Assembly (NCBI GenBank): GCA_026225475.1
Contig: JAMFSU010000018.1
Location: 1 to 64,000 of the forward strand
Direction of reading: 5' to 3'
Origin: Duganella sp.
GTDB taxonomy: Bacteria > Pseudomonadota > Gammaproteobacteria > Burkholderiales > Burkholderiaceae_D
DNA length: 64,000 bases
Made by a program: the position numbers and the translations under genes. Shown here one piece after another: positions 31,352 through 40,348 of this stretch (position 1 is the stretch's first letter; each line of letters opens with the position of its first letter). Under the pieces are notes generated by a model. It had not been told where the DNA came from and did not search any database. It saw nothing but the letters and a program-made list of their open reading frames with translations.

Positions 31352-34030
31352 TTGGAGCATAACTATCCGGAATTAATTTTGCGGGCCACTCCGCCTCGCG
31401 TGCCTAAACTGACACTGTTGCGAGCAAGGTTGTCAGCGGCTTCGATGGATGCGCGCGATAAACCCGTCATGATCCTTCAAGCTCCGCCTGGCTATGGCAA
31501 AACATCGCTGCTGGTGCAGTGGCGTAAAGAGTGGATGTCCGATGGCGAGGTCGTGGCCTGGTTGACGCTGGACGGTCGCGATGACAACGCCAATTTCATC
31601 CGAGGTTTGGGCGTGGCGATGGATATCGCTATTGGCAAGGCGCGCTTTGAACAGGCGGTCGAGCAATGGATGTCCAGACGCAAGAACGATCTTGATGCCT
31701 TGGCCAACTGGTTGGCCGAAGTCGCCAACATAGGACGTGCGACGGTATTGATCCTGGATGACTTTCACTTATTCTCTGGACGGATCGATTCGGTCATCAT
31801 TGAGTATCTGATTCACAATGCGCCATCCAATCTGCGTATCGTTATTGCACTACGTGATATCGCCGTGCTGGAAATTCGCGATCTTACCTCTTTTGATACC
31901 TCCTCAGTACTCGCAGTCGACGCGTTGAAATTCACTCGCGAAGAGTCGATTGTACTGTTGGGATTGTGGTCAAACGCCAAGATGGATCGGGCCGATGCCG
32001 ACTATTTGCACGATCTTACTGGCGGCTGGCCGCTAGGCTTGCAACTGGTAATGTCGTCGATTGGCAATAACCGTAATCTCAAGGATGCAGTCGCCAGCGT
32101 ATCTGCAGCCACGGGAAATATCGAACGCTATTTCGTCGACTTTCTAATGAGTAGCATGTCGGCTGAGCAAGCGTTTTTCCTGATCCAGATTTCTGTGCTC
32201 GATACGGTGTGTCCGTCATTATGTACAGCGGCAACGAACAATACTCAGGCCGAACATTTTTTGCAGATGTTACGCAGAAGTACACCGATTTTTATTGAAG
32301 TCGAAGAGCCTTGGTTGCGCATGCATCCCTTGGTAAAAGATTTTTTGCGCAGTCGCTGGCAATTGCTTCCGTTTGAACAGCGCGTTGGCTTACATGAAAA
32401 CGCAGCGCATTGGCTGGCTGCCAATGAGATGTATGAGGAAGCAGCTCACCATGCGATGCAAGCCAATCATAATGAGCAAGCCTACTCCTTCATTGAACAA
32501 TGCCTGTACGACATTACTGCACGAGGTCAGTTTGGCCGGGTGTTGAACTGGCTCGATAAATTACCTCCTGACGAAATCCTGCAACGACCAAAATTGCGAT
32601 TAGCAGCTGCCTGGATGCTGGGGATGAGCAAGCGTCATGCCGAAGCCGAACAACTGGTTGTCGCCATGTTGTCGCAAAATAATGTGACCGAGGAAATGCA
32701 ATGTGAGTGCGCTGCAATTCGTGCGGTGGCAGCCTATTATGCGGACCAGATCGATGATGCCTATGCCAGCCTTGTCCCCTGGCTGGACAACCTGCAGATC
32801 AATAACTTTAGTATGAGCGCGATCATTATCGGGCAGAAGTCTTTGCTCTATTTGTATCGAGGCAGGCCTGAGGCAGCGCGCTACCATTTGTCCAAAGCCG
32901 CAGCTGAACACGCGGCAGGTCTTAACTATGCGGTCGAGGGCTTTTTATTATGGTTAACAGGCATGAGTTATCTGTGGGAGGGGCAAGTTACGATTGCCGA
33001 GAAATTCCTGCGCGAAAAGCTATTAGTTGTAGAGTCCGAAGTCGGCCGCAATAGTTCGATTACCGTTTCGCTGGCCATGGGCTTGGCCGCGGCTTTGCTG
33101 GAGCTGGATCAGATTGATCATGCACGTACAGTGATGTCTTACCGGCTTGAGTTTGTTGAGCGCTATTGTTCGCCAGAAGTCATCGGACAGGCCTATCTGA
33201 CAGCGGCAGGTTTACTGGTTGTGGCCGGCGAAGAGGCGCAAGCGCATGATGTCTTGCGTGAACTCGGTGTGCTGGGCGAAATGCGCAAGATTCCTCGTTT
33301 GATCCTGCTGGGTCTGGCAGACAGAATTCGTTTGCATGCGTTGAAAGCACAAACGTTCAGCTGTGTCGCGCTGCAGGAAAAAATGAATTTTATTGTCCAC
33401 AGTGGGCCTCAACTGACCGATGGGATTCTACAACCGTTGCTTTATCTCATCGTTCTCATTGCGAATGCCTACGTTGCGTTGGCACAGCGCAATTGGCGGA
33501 ACATGATCGAAATCCTCGAGCAGGCGCCAGTCTTGCTGGACCAGTTGCATCGTGGCAGGGAACGGGTTCAGGTCATGTTTTTAACGGCACTGGCCACATT
33601 GCAAATCGGTGGAAGTTGTGAAGCCTCCTTGGCTGAAGCATTCAGTCTCGCCGATATGTATGGATTGCACCAACTGGCGAAGGAATTCATCCCGCTGCTC
33701 GGCGCCTGGGGGCGTGAATATCAGAAGCCCGTTGCAATAATGCCCGTTGCAAGCAAGTCTGAACAGGCCAGCGAGAGTCAAGCGACGCCGCAATGGGGAG
33801 CGGTTGGCTGCAATCCGGGGGCATCTTCGCATTCGTCCATGTTGACACCGCGCGAACATCAAATCTTGTTCTTATTGACGCGTCACATGACAAACAAGGA
33901 GATCAGCAACGCGATGAGTATCAGTGAGGAAACCGTGAAATGGCACTTGAAAAATATTTACGGGAAATTGCAAGCCGGGACCCGCAAGCACGTTGTGGTG
34001 CGCGCTAGAATTATGGGGATTATCGAATAA
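31352..34030 (+). CDS. MalT-type (LAL) ATP-dependent LuxR regulator
   Basis: An 892-residue STAND ATPase regulator. Walker A is APPGYGKTS (about 44-52), Walker B VLILDDFHLF (about 132-141). A winged-helix region and a long helical TPR-like sensor domain (about 340-800) follow, and a C-terminal LuxR helix-turn-helix (LTPREHQILFLLTRHMTNKEI ... ISEETVKWHLKNIYGKLQ). Such proteins bind an inducer and ATP, oligomerise and activate transcription. The inducer and targets are unknown. The start is TTG right after a G-run; no in-frame ATG lies closer. It is adjacent to an RcsB-like regulator and a small lipoprotein. Confidence 0.87.
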   Translation: MEHNYPELILRATPPRVPKLTLLRARLSAASMDARDKPVMILQAPPGYGKTSLLVQWRKEWMSDGEVVAWLTLDGRDDNANFIRGLGVAMDIAIGKARFEQAVEQWMSRRKNDLDALANWLAEVANIGRATVLILDDFHLFSGRIDSVIIEYLIHNAPSNLRIVIALRDIAVLEIRDLTSFDTSSVLAVDALKFTREESIVLLGLWSNAKMDRADADYLHDLTGGWPLGLQLVMSSIGNNRNLKDAVASVSAATGNIERYFVDFLMSSMSAEQAFFLIQISVLDTVCPSLCTAATNNTQAEHFLQMLRRSTPIFIEVEEPWLRMHPLVKDFLRSRWQLLPFEQRVGLHENAAHWLAANEMYEEAAHHAMQANHNEQAYSFIEQCLYDITARGQFGRVLNWLDKLPPDEILQRPKLRLAAAWMLGMSKRHAEAEQLVVAMLSQNNVTEEMQCECAAIRAVAAYYADQIDDAYASLVPWLDNLQINNFSMSAIIIGQKSLLYLYRGRPEAARYHLSKAAAEHAAGLNYAVEGFLLWLTGMSYLWEGQVTIAEKFLREKLLVVESEVGRNSSITVSLAMGLAAALLELDQIDHARTVMSYRLEFVERYCSPEVIGQAYLTAAGLLVVAGEEAQAHDVLRELGVLGEMRKIPRLILLGLADRIRLHALKAQTFSCVALQEKMNFIVHSGPQLTDGILQPLLYLIVLIANAYVALAQRNWRNMIEILEQAPVLLDQLHRGRERVQVMFLTALATLQIGGSCEASLAEAFSLADMYGLHQLAKEFIPLLGAWGREYQKPVAIMPVASKSEQASESQATPQWGAVGCNPGASSHSSMLTPREHQILFLLTRHMTNKEISNAMSISEETVKWHLKNIYGKLQAGTRKHVVVRARIMGIIE

Positions 34031-34119
34031 GTAATTTTTTCAACAATCTAAGCGGACAATTGCTACGTTTGCGCGATTGTATTGCAATAGATTGCCGCTA
34101 TACAATATTTCCCGTATTA

Positions 34120-34139
34120 TTATTTCCGTTTGGAAATAA
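34120..34139 (+). promoter_or_regulatory. Inverted repeat in the leader of a small lipoprotein gene
   Basis: TTATTTCC and GGAAATAA form a perfect 8-bp inverted repeat around GTTT, extended by flanking ATTAT/ATAAT. It ends 17 bases before the ATG at 34157, so it could be an operator or a leader hairpin. Confidence 0.45.
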
Positions 34140-34156
34140 AATAATTCGGAGATTGT

Positions 34157-34363
34157 ATGTTGCGGTGCTTAATCGTCGCCATCAGCGTTGCCTTGCTATC
34201 CTGTGGCTGCAGCCGCTCTCCGGCCGAGCAACTGGCGTATCTGCACGCGGAGCAACAGTATCGTATCAATATGGAACGTAGTGCCCGCTATCATGCGGGC
34301 GACGCCAGTGAGGAGTCGGCAGCGTCAAACGAACTGCCATTCGTCAAGCCGCCCAGCGATTGA
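34157..34363 (+). CDS. Small lipoprotein, 68 aa
   Basis: It has a short signal (MLRCLIVAISVALLS) with lipobox LSCGC, the modified Cys at about 16-18. A hydrophilic 50-residue tail follows, rich in Ser/Ala/Glu and ending in PFVKPPSD. No family is recognised. ATG 34157 has GGAG six bases upstream. It is the only gene between the MalT-type regulator and the catabolic island, so it may be a target of that regulator, though nothing in the sequence proves this. Confidence 0.6.
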   Translation: MLRCLIVAISVALLSCGCSRSPAEQLAYLHAEQQYRINMERSARYHAGDASEESAASNELPFVKPPSD

Positions 34364-34380
34364 ATGCCTGGGGTGGCATC

Positions 34381-34875
34381 TCAGGTCTGGATGAACTTCT
34401 CTAGCGGATAGTGATGCTTGATGAAGGGCGACTTGATCACGATGTAGCTGAAATACTTTTCAATGCGCAGATTCTGTTCCAGCAAGTCTTCAATGATGCT
34501 TTGGTAATGCACCACGCTGCGCGTGACGAATTTCAACAGATAATCGTAGCCACCGCTGACCAGATGACACTCGATGATTTCATCGACATTGCGGATGTAA
34601 CCCTCGAATTTGGCAAAGTCTTCGCGGCGGTGATCGGACAGCGTCACTTCGGTAAAGACCACCTGCACGTCGCTGAGTTTTTCCAGGCGGATATAGGCGC
34701 CATAGCCGCTGATATAACCGGCTTTTTCCAGGCGCTTGACGCGGATCAGGCAAGGGCTGGGCGACAGGCCGACCGCGTCGGCCAACACCACATTGGTGAT
34801 GCGGCTGTTCTGCTGCAGGTGGCACAGAATCCGTAAATCTATGCGATCCAGTTTCAGTGCACCGTTAGCATTCAT
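34381..34875 (-). CDS. Lrp/AsnC family transcriptional regulator
   Basis: A 164-residue regulator with an N-terminal helix-turn-helix (KLDRIDLRILCHLQQNSRIT ... AVGLSPSPCLIRVKRLEKAG) and a C-terminal RAM ligand domain (VQVVFTEVTLSDH ... CHLVSGGYDYLLKFV). Lrp-type proteins sense amino acids. It is encoded last on the minus arm of the catabolic island and is its most likely local regulator. It ends just 17 bases from the convergent lipoprotein gene. Confidence 0.9.
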   Translation of the reverse strand: MNANGALKLDRIDLRILCHLQQNSRITNVVLADAVGLSPSPCLIRVKRLEKAGYISGYGAYIRLEKLSDVQVVFTEVTLSDHRREDFAKFEGYIRNVDEIIECHLVSGGYDYLLKFVTRSVVHYQSIIEDLLEQNLRIEKYFSYIVIKSPFIKHHYPLEKFIQT

Positions 34876-34994
34876 TGTCGCCCTCTACTCAACTTTTTTA
34901 GAACGCTATCGTATCACACGGTACCAACTGAAAATTGTGCCGTGGTGTCCTGCGTCATTACAATCGTCTACCCAATTAGCCAGTCCAACAGCGG

Positions 34995-36371
34995 TTATGC
35001 CAACGCGCTGCGCACCTCTGGTTGCGCCAGTACTTCGTCAAGAATGATGTGCAGGCGCGCAAACATCAATGCGAAATCGTCACTGGTGTAGCACAAGGCC
35101 GGTGCGAAGCCGAGAATGTTGTCGCCGAACGCACGGAAAACCAAGCCATGCTGGTACGCGGCAGTGGCGATGCGCTCATGCAACTTCAGCTCGGGCGCAA
35201 AGCGTTGCTTGGTGTTCTTGTTGGCCACCAGCTCCAGCGCGCCGAGCAGACCACGGCTGCGCGCGTGGCCGACCAGCGGATGCGCCGTTAGCGCACGCAG
35301 ACCGGCGGCAAATACAGGTTCCTGTGCGGCCGCATTGGCCAGCAAGCCACCCTCATGATACAGACGCAACACTTCCAGACCGATCGCCGCACTGACCGGA
35401 TGCGCCGAGTAAGTCTGGCCGTGACCGACCACCACTGAAGCGGCAGCACCGTCGGCAATGCCGTTGTAGACGCGGTCGGACATCATCACCGCACCCATTG
35501 GTGCATAACCGGCAGTCAGGCCCTTGGCCATGGTCATCAGGTCTGGTTGTACATCTTCGGCCGCGCAAGCGAACAGCGGACCAGTACGGCCAAAGCCGGT
35601 GATCACTTCATCGACCACGAACAGGATATCGAGTTCGTTGCAGGCAATTTGCATGGCCTTGAGCCAGCCGACTGGCGGCACGATTACGCCACCGGACCCT
35701 TGGATCGGTTCGCAGAAAAAAGCGGCAACATTGTCCGCACCCAAGGCCGCCACCTTGGCGCGCAGGGCAGCGACCGAACCGGCAATGATGGCGGCGTCGT
35801 CAGCAGCGGGATTGCGGTAAGGATAGGGCGAGGCAATGTAGTGCTGATGCGGCAGCGGCAAGTCAAAATTGAAATGGAAATTCGGCAGCGCAGTCAAGCC
35901 GGCGCCGACCGAGGAAGAACCATGATAGCCGCGCTCGATGGCGATGCAATGCTTCTTGGCCGGCTTGCCGATCGAGTTGTAGTAATGCGTGATGTAGCGA
36001 ATGGCAGCATCGATGGCATCGGAGCCACCGAGTGTGAAATAGACATGCTTGAGCGAGGCCGGGCTCAGTTCGACTAGCTTTTGCGCCAGCAAAATAGCGG
36101 GCTCCGAGCCGAAATGGAAATAGCCGGTGGCATAGGGCAAACGCGCCATCTGTTCTGCCGCAACACGCACGATGCTGTCCTGGCCGTAACCAGTATTGAC
36201 GCACCACAATCCCGAGAAAGCATCCAGCAATTCCTTGCCGGTGTGGTCGGTCAGGTAGACGCCGCGTGCCGATTGCAAGATGGTGGTGCCGACGGCTTCG
36301 TGTTCGCGGAAGCTGGAAACAGGATGGATAAGATAATCGCGGTCAATAGAGACGAGAGTGGAGGTTTGCAT
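34995..36371 (-). CDS. Class III omega-aminotransferase
   Basis: A 458-residue PLP enzyme. The PLP-Lys is K283 in MTMAKGLTAGYAPMGAV, the preceding Asp site is LFVVDEVITGFGRTG, and the N-terminal substrate region has FSGLWCVNTGYG. The layout matches bacterial putrescine- or beta-alanine-pyruvate aminotransferases that remove terminal amino groups to give aldehydes, which fits the neighbouring semialdehyde dehydrogenase. The exact substrate cannot be read from sequence. It has its own ~255-base upstream gap, so it is probably separately promoted. Confidence 0.88.
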   Translation of the reverse strand: MQTSTLVSIDRDYLIHPVSSFREHEAVGTTILQSARGVYLTDHTGKELLDAFSGLWCVNTGYGQDSIVRVAAEQMARLPYATGYFHFGSEPAILLAQKLVELSPASLKHVYFTLGGSDAIDAAIRYITHYYNSIGKPAKKHCIAIERGYHGSSSVGAGLTALPNFHFNFDLPLPHQHYIASPYPYRNPAADDAAIIAGSVAALRAKVAALGADNVAAFFCEPIQGSGGVIVPPVGWLKAMQIACNELDILFVVDEVITGFGRTGPLFACAAEDVQPDLMTMAKGLTAGYAPMGAVMMSDRVYNGIADGAAASVVVGHGQTYSAHPVSAAIGLEVLRLYHEGGLLANAAAQEPVFAAGLRALTAHPLVGHARSRGLLGALELVANKNTKQRFAPELKLHERIATAAYQHGLVFRAFGDNILGFAPALCYTSDDFALMFARLHIILDEVLAQPEVRSALA

Positions 36372-36627
36372 GTCGTTGAACTCAGGATTGCGTTGACGGG
36401 CCTGCGCAAAAAAGCAGGAAGCGGATGGATATATCCTAAGCCGCCTGCACCAGTGTTAGTGCGCAAGATGCGCCGCCGAAAACGCATCTTCATGCTATTT
36501 ATGCGGCGTGGCAGCATATTCTGCGGCGTTGCTGGCGATCGTCGGGAGGGCTTGTGCAGCGCCGGTTGCGGTGGCTGGCAAAGCGCCAGGCGAACGGTTT
36601 TGCACGTCGCCCGGCCGGTGCTGCCAA

Positions 36628-37557
36628 CTATCCCAGCGCCTGATTGATGATGGAAAAAAGACGTACCTCGCCAATGGGTCCGGCCAAGCTCTTCTTGCCT
36701 GGGCCAGCCGGTTTTTGCATTTGCTCGACACTGTCGACGCAGGTCAGACCGATTTCCGAGAGCCAGTCGCTCACGCCGGCCGATTCGAAGACGTCGATGC
36801 GGATGAAGGAGTCGGCGTAGGTATTGATCCAATGGGCGATCAATGCTTTCGCGCGCAAGGCGTCGGGAGCGACCACCGGGCCGATGACGCGGCCATGGCC
36901 GAAGCGCCGTACCAGCGCAAAGCCGAGCATGTCACCATCATCATCGATGGCAACTCCTTGAGCGATGTCGCCGATGGCGGCGAGCACCTGGCTGCGGTCC
37001 ATGCCGGTAGCAAGCTGGTCCAGTGCCGCGATGCGCGCGCCATCGCTCTGACCCAGCGGGCGCACGCGCTGGCCGGGAGGCAACGCGATCAGCAGCGGCG
37101 GCACGATGGAGCCCTGATACTGATGCAAAGTATCCGTGGCGATGAATTTCAACTTTCCATACAGTGTCTGGGCCGCCGCCGTGGCATTGACGATCTGTAT
37201 GCGGCCATCGGTATGTTCCTGCAATTGTTGCATCAGGCGATTGCCCAGGCCATGCTTTTGCAAGCCTGGTTGCACAATGACCATGCCAACTGCGGTGTGA
37301 TGTGCACCGTAATGGCAGCACAGGGCCGAACCGACAATCACCGGCACCTGATCGCCCTGACGGCTTTCGATCACGAAGCCTTGTCCCATGTTCAGCAGAA
37401 ATTGCCAGTCATCCAGCCGATGCGGCCATTTCAGTGTCAGCGACAGCCGATGGCAGGCCGGCAGGTCCGCTTCGGTCATGGCGCGCATGGAAAACTGACG
37501 TGGCTGTGCCTGCTCCGGTTGAGCAGCAGAAGACGCACGGCTGATTGACGCTGGCAT
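36628..37557 (-). CDS. Tandem-GNAT N-acetyltransferase (copy 1)
   Basis: A 309-residue protein with two acetyltransferase-type domains. In the first the acetyl-CoA motif is VQPGLQKHGLGNRLMQQL. The second, divergent domain contains GFALVRRFGHGRVIGPVVAPD, typical of the Acetyltransf_18 type. It is clearly paralogous to the gene at 50624-51529: both carry LTLKWPHRLDDWQF/LTQALQWPHRLQDWQF-type, RFGHGRVIGPVVAPD/AFGRGRAIGPVVAPD-type segments and end INQALG. Each is preceded by the same two sequence blocks. An N-acetylation step on an amine substrate is likely. Confidence 0.82.
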   Translation of the reverse strand: MPASISRASSAAQPEQAQPRQFSMRAMTEADLPACHRLSLTLKWPHRLDDWQFLLNMGQGFVIESRQGDQVPVIVGSALCCHYGAHHTAVGMVIVQPGLQKHGLGNRLMQQLQEHTDGRIQIVNATAAAQTLYGKLKFIATDTLHQYQGSIVPPLLIALPPGQRVRPLGQSDGARIAALDQLATGMDRSQVLAAIGDIAQGVAIDDDGDMLGFALVRRFGHGRVIGPVVAPDALRAKALIAHWINTYADSFIRIDVFESAGVSDWLSEIGLTCVDSVEQMQKPAGPGKKSLAGPIGEVRLFSIINQALG

Positions 37558-37653
37558 GGCGATTCCTTGTTGATGTCCGGCTAGCCGCCATCGACCGGCG
37601 GGCTAGGCACGGTGGCTACCTGGATGGATGTCCTATGATGCCCTGATTTACAC

Positions 37654-37725
37654 CGCAGAATGGCGTCTTCTGCATCGCAGCAGCGCAATCCTGTGGGGGA
37701 TTACGCTACTGTTTCGGCACAAAAT
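37654..37725 (-). promoter_or_regulatory. Conserved two-block upstream region of GNAT copy 1
   Basis: CGCAGAATG (37654-37662) and TCGGCACAAAAT (37714-37725) lie 60 bases apart, start to start, about 100-170 bases before the GNAT start. The same two blocks with the same 60-base offset precede the paralogue (51593-51664). The sequence between is largely different, which points to conserved regulatory sites. Confidence 0.6.
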
Positions 37726-37742
37726 GACGTCCGTCGTTGCGC

Positions 37743-39221
37743 TTACAGCTGACCCTGACAGATGTACTTGGTATGCAAATAGTCATCCAGGCCATGTACC
37801 GAGCCTTCGCGGCCATAACCGGATTCCTTGACGCCGCCAAACGGCGCGGCTTCGGCAGCGATAGCACCTTCATTGATGCCGACGATGCCCGATTCCAATG
37901 CATCGGCCATGCGCCAGATACGGCGCACATCGGTCGAGTAGAAATAAGCGGCCAGGCCAAACGGCGTGTCATTGGCGGCCGCGATCACTTCGGCTTCGGT
38001 GGTAAAGCGGGTGATCGGCGCCACCGGGCCGAAAGTTTCTTCCAGGCTGCATTCCATACTGGCATCGACATCGGCCAGCACGGTGGGAGCAAAGTAGTTG
38101 GGACCATCGCACAGCGTTGAACGCACCCGCTTGCCACCGACCACGATACGGGCGCCACGTGCCACTGCATCTTGCACATGGCGTTCGATCTTGTCGACGG
38201 CACGGGCATTGATCATCGGGCCAATCTGGGCGGTTGGATCGGTCGCAGGGCCGAGCTGCAAGGCACCGACCTTGGCGGCCAGTTTGACCAGAAAGGCGTC
38301 ATGCACACCGGCCTGCACATAGACCCGGTTCGGGCACACGCAGGTCTGTCCGCCATTACGGAACTTGGCGGCCATCACACCTTCGACCGCAACATCCAGA
38401 TCGGCATCGTCGAACACGATGAACGGCGCATTGCCGCCCAGTTCCAGCGACAACTTCTTCAAGGTATCGGCCGAACGGCGCGCCAGATGCTTGCCGACCG
38501 GGGTCGAGCCGGTAAACGTGATCTTGCGCACGCGGCTGTCATCGAGCCAGACGTCGACCACTTCCGGCGTACGTTCACGTGATGCCGTGACAATGTTGAT
38601 CACACCTGCCGGCACACCTGCCTGCTGCGCCAATTTGACCAGGGCCAGCGAAGTCAGCGGGGTATCTTCGGCCGGCTTGCATACCACGGTGCAACCGGCG
38701 GCCAGCGCCGGTGCAATCTTGCGCGCAATCATCGCAGCCGGGAAATTCCATGGCGTGATCGCAGCGACCACCCCAACCGGTTCCTTGATGGCAAACATGC
38801 GACGTCCGGGTACCGGCGCGGGAATCACGTCGCCATTGACGCGCGTGGCTTCTTCGGCGAACCATTCGACATAGCTGGCGGCATACAGCACTTCGCCCTT
38901 GCCTTCGACCAGCGGTTTTCCTTGTTCGCGTGAAATCAGGCGTCCGAGGTCATCTTGATGGGCGACGATCAAATCGTTCCAGCGCTTGAGGATTTGTGCG
39001 CGCTGCTTGGCCGGCACGATGCGCCACGCTGGAAACGCCGCATGCGCTGCATCAACGGCGGCACGCGCATCGGCGGCGCTGCCATCGGGAACACTGGCAA
39101 ATACGGTATCGCTGGCAGGATCAGTGACGTCCAGGCGGCGGCCATCGCTGGCCTCACACCAGTTAGCGCCGATCAATTGCGTGCCCGGCATCAGATCCTG
39201 GCGCTGTAATGTCAAATTCAT
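37743..39221 (-). CDS. gabD: NAD(P)-dependent succinate-semialdehyde dehydrogenase
   Basis: A 492-residue aldehyde dehydrogenase of the GabD type. The catalytic Cys is C294 (GGQTCVCPNR, with the GabD-typical second Cys two residues on). The general base Glu is in KLSLELGGNAPF, cofactor-binding motif TPWNFPAAMIARKIAPAL, and the end has FGGVKESGYGREGS. It should oxidise succinate semialdehyde to succinate, ending GABA or polyamine breakdown. It starts 14 bases after the tartrate-dehydrogenase-type gene. Confidence 0.9.
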   Translation of the reverse strand: MNLTLQRQDLMPGTQLIGANWCEASDGRRLDVTDPASDTVFASVPDGSAADARAAVDAAHAAFPAWRIVPAKQRAQILKRWNDLIVAHQDDLGRLISREQGKPLVEGKGEVLYAASYVEWFAEEATRVNGDVIPAPVPGRRMFAIKEPVGVVAAITPWNFPAAMIARKIAPALAAGCTVVCKPAEDTPLTSLALVKLAQQAGVPAGVINIVTASRERTPEVVDVWLDDSRVRKITFTGSTPVGKHLARRSADTLKKLSLELGGNAPFIVFDDADLDVAVEGVMAAKFRNGGQTCVCPNRVYVQAGVHDAFLVKLAAKVGALQLGPATDPTAQIGPMINARAVDKIERHVQDAVARGARIVVGGKRVRSTLCDGPNYFAPTVLADVDASMECSLEETFGPVAPITRFTTEAEVIAAANDTPFGLAAYFYSTDVRRIWRMADALESGIVGINEGAIAAEAAPFGGVKESGYGREGSVHGLDDYLHTKYICQGQL

Positions 39222-39235
39222 GATGGCTCACATTC

Positions 39236-40324
39236 TCAAATAGCGGCAACGCGTTGCGCGATGGCGACGCCCAATTCAGTGGTGCTGGCCTTGCCGCCCA
39301 GATCGGGGGTCAGCGGGCCTTCGATCAATGCGGCTTCGATGGCACTGACGATGGCGTCGTGCGCGGCACGACCGGCGCCTTGTCCCTGCGTGAGGAAATC
39401 CAGCATCAGCGCGCCGGACCAGATCATGGCGATCGGGTTGGCAATGTTCTGGCCGTAGATATCCGGTGCCGAGCCGTGTACCGGTTCGAACAGCGACGGA
39501 AAACGGCGGTCCGGGTTGAGATTAGCCGACGGCGCCAGGCCGATGGTGCCGGTGGTCGCCGGACCCAGATCGGACAGGATGTCGCCGAACAGATTGCTGG
39601 CCACGACCACGTCAAAGCGCGTCGGTTGCAGCACAAAACGCGCCGACAAAATATCGATGTGCTGCTTGTCGACCTTGACCTCTGGATAGTCCTTGCTGAT
39701 GGCATCGGCACGGCTGTCCCACCACGGCATGCTGATGGCGATGCCGTTGGACTTGGTGGCCACGGTCAGATGCTTGCGCGGACGGCTATTGGCCAGTTCG
39801 AACGCATATTTCATGACGCGATCGGTACCATGGCGAGAATAGACGGATTCCTGGATCACGATTTCGCGGTCGGTGCCTTCATACATGATGCCGCCCAGCG
39901 AGGTGTATTCGCCTTCGGTATTTTCGCGCACCACGAAATAGTCGATGTCGCCAGCCTTGCGGCCTGCCAGCGGGCAAGGTACGCCTTCAAACAGCCGCAC
40001 CGGACGCAGGTTGATGTATTGGTCGAATTCGCGGCGGAATTTCAGCAAGGAACCCCACAGCGAAATATGATCCGGCACGGTAGCCGGCCAGCCGACCGCA
40101 CCGAAGTAGATTGCATCAAAGCCTTGCAACTGATCTTTCCAGTCATCCGGCATCATCTTGCCGTGGGCGGCGTAATAGTCGCAGCTGGCCCATTCGATGG
40201 TAGTGCAGTCGAGGGCGATGTCAAAGCGTGCAGCCGCAGCCTGCACCACGCGCAAGCCTTCTGGCATGACTTCCTTGCCAATGCCGTCACCGGCGATCAG
40301 TGCGATTTTGTATGTCTTGGTCAT
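39236..40324 (-). CDS. Tartrate/D-malate dehydrogenase family enzyme
   Basis: A 362-residue member of the isocitrate/isopropylmalate dehydrogenase superfamily. Seen are the start KIALIAGDGIGKEVMPEGL, substrate Arg region LLKFRREFDQYINLRPVR, the ENTEGEY motif and the metal Asp region ASNLFGDILSDLGP. The sequence pattern is that of TtuC/DmlA enzymes, which oxidise tartrate, D-malate or similar 2-hydroxyacids with NAD and metal. Substrate is not determined. It lies 24 bases after the ABC ATPase gene. Confidence 0.85.
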   Translation of the reverse strand: MTKTYKIALIAGDGIGKEVMPEGLRVVQAAAARFDIALDCTTIEWASCDYYAAHGKMMPDDWKDQLQGFDAIYFGAVGWPATVPDHISLWGSLLKFRREFDQYINLRPVRLFEGVPCPLAGRKAGDIDYFVVRENTEGEYTSLGGIMYEGTDREIVIQESVYSRHGTDRVMKYAFELANSRPRKHLTVATKSNGIAISMPWWDSRADAISKDYPEVKVDKQHIDILSARFVLQPTRFDVVVASNLFGDILSDLGPATTGTIGLAPSANLNPDRRFPSLFEPVHGSAPDIYGQNIANPIAMIWSGALMLDFLTQGQGAGRAAHDAIVSAIEAALIEGPLTPDLGGKASTTELGVAIAQRVAAI

Positions 40325-40348
40325 TTGCGTTTCCTGGTTTCTCTGAGT

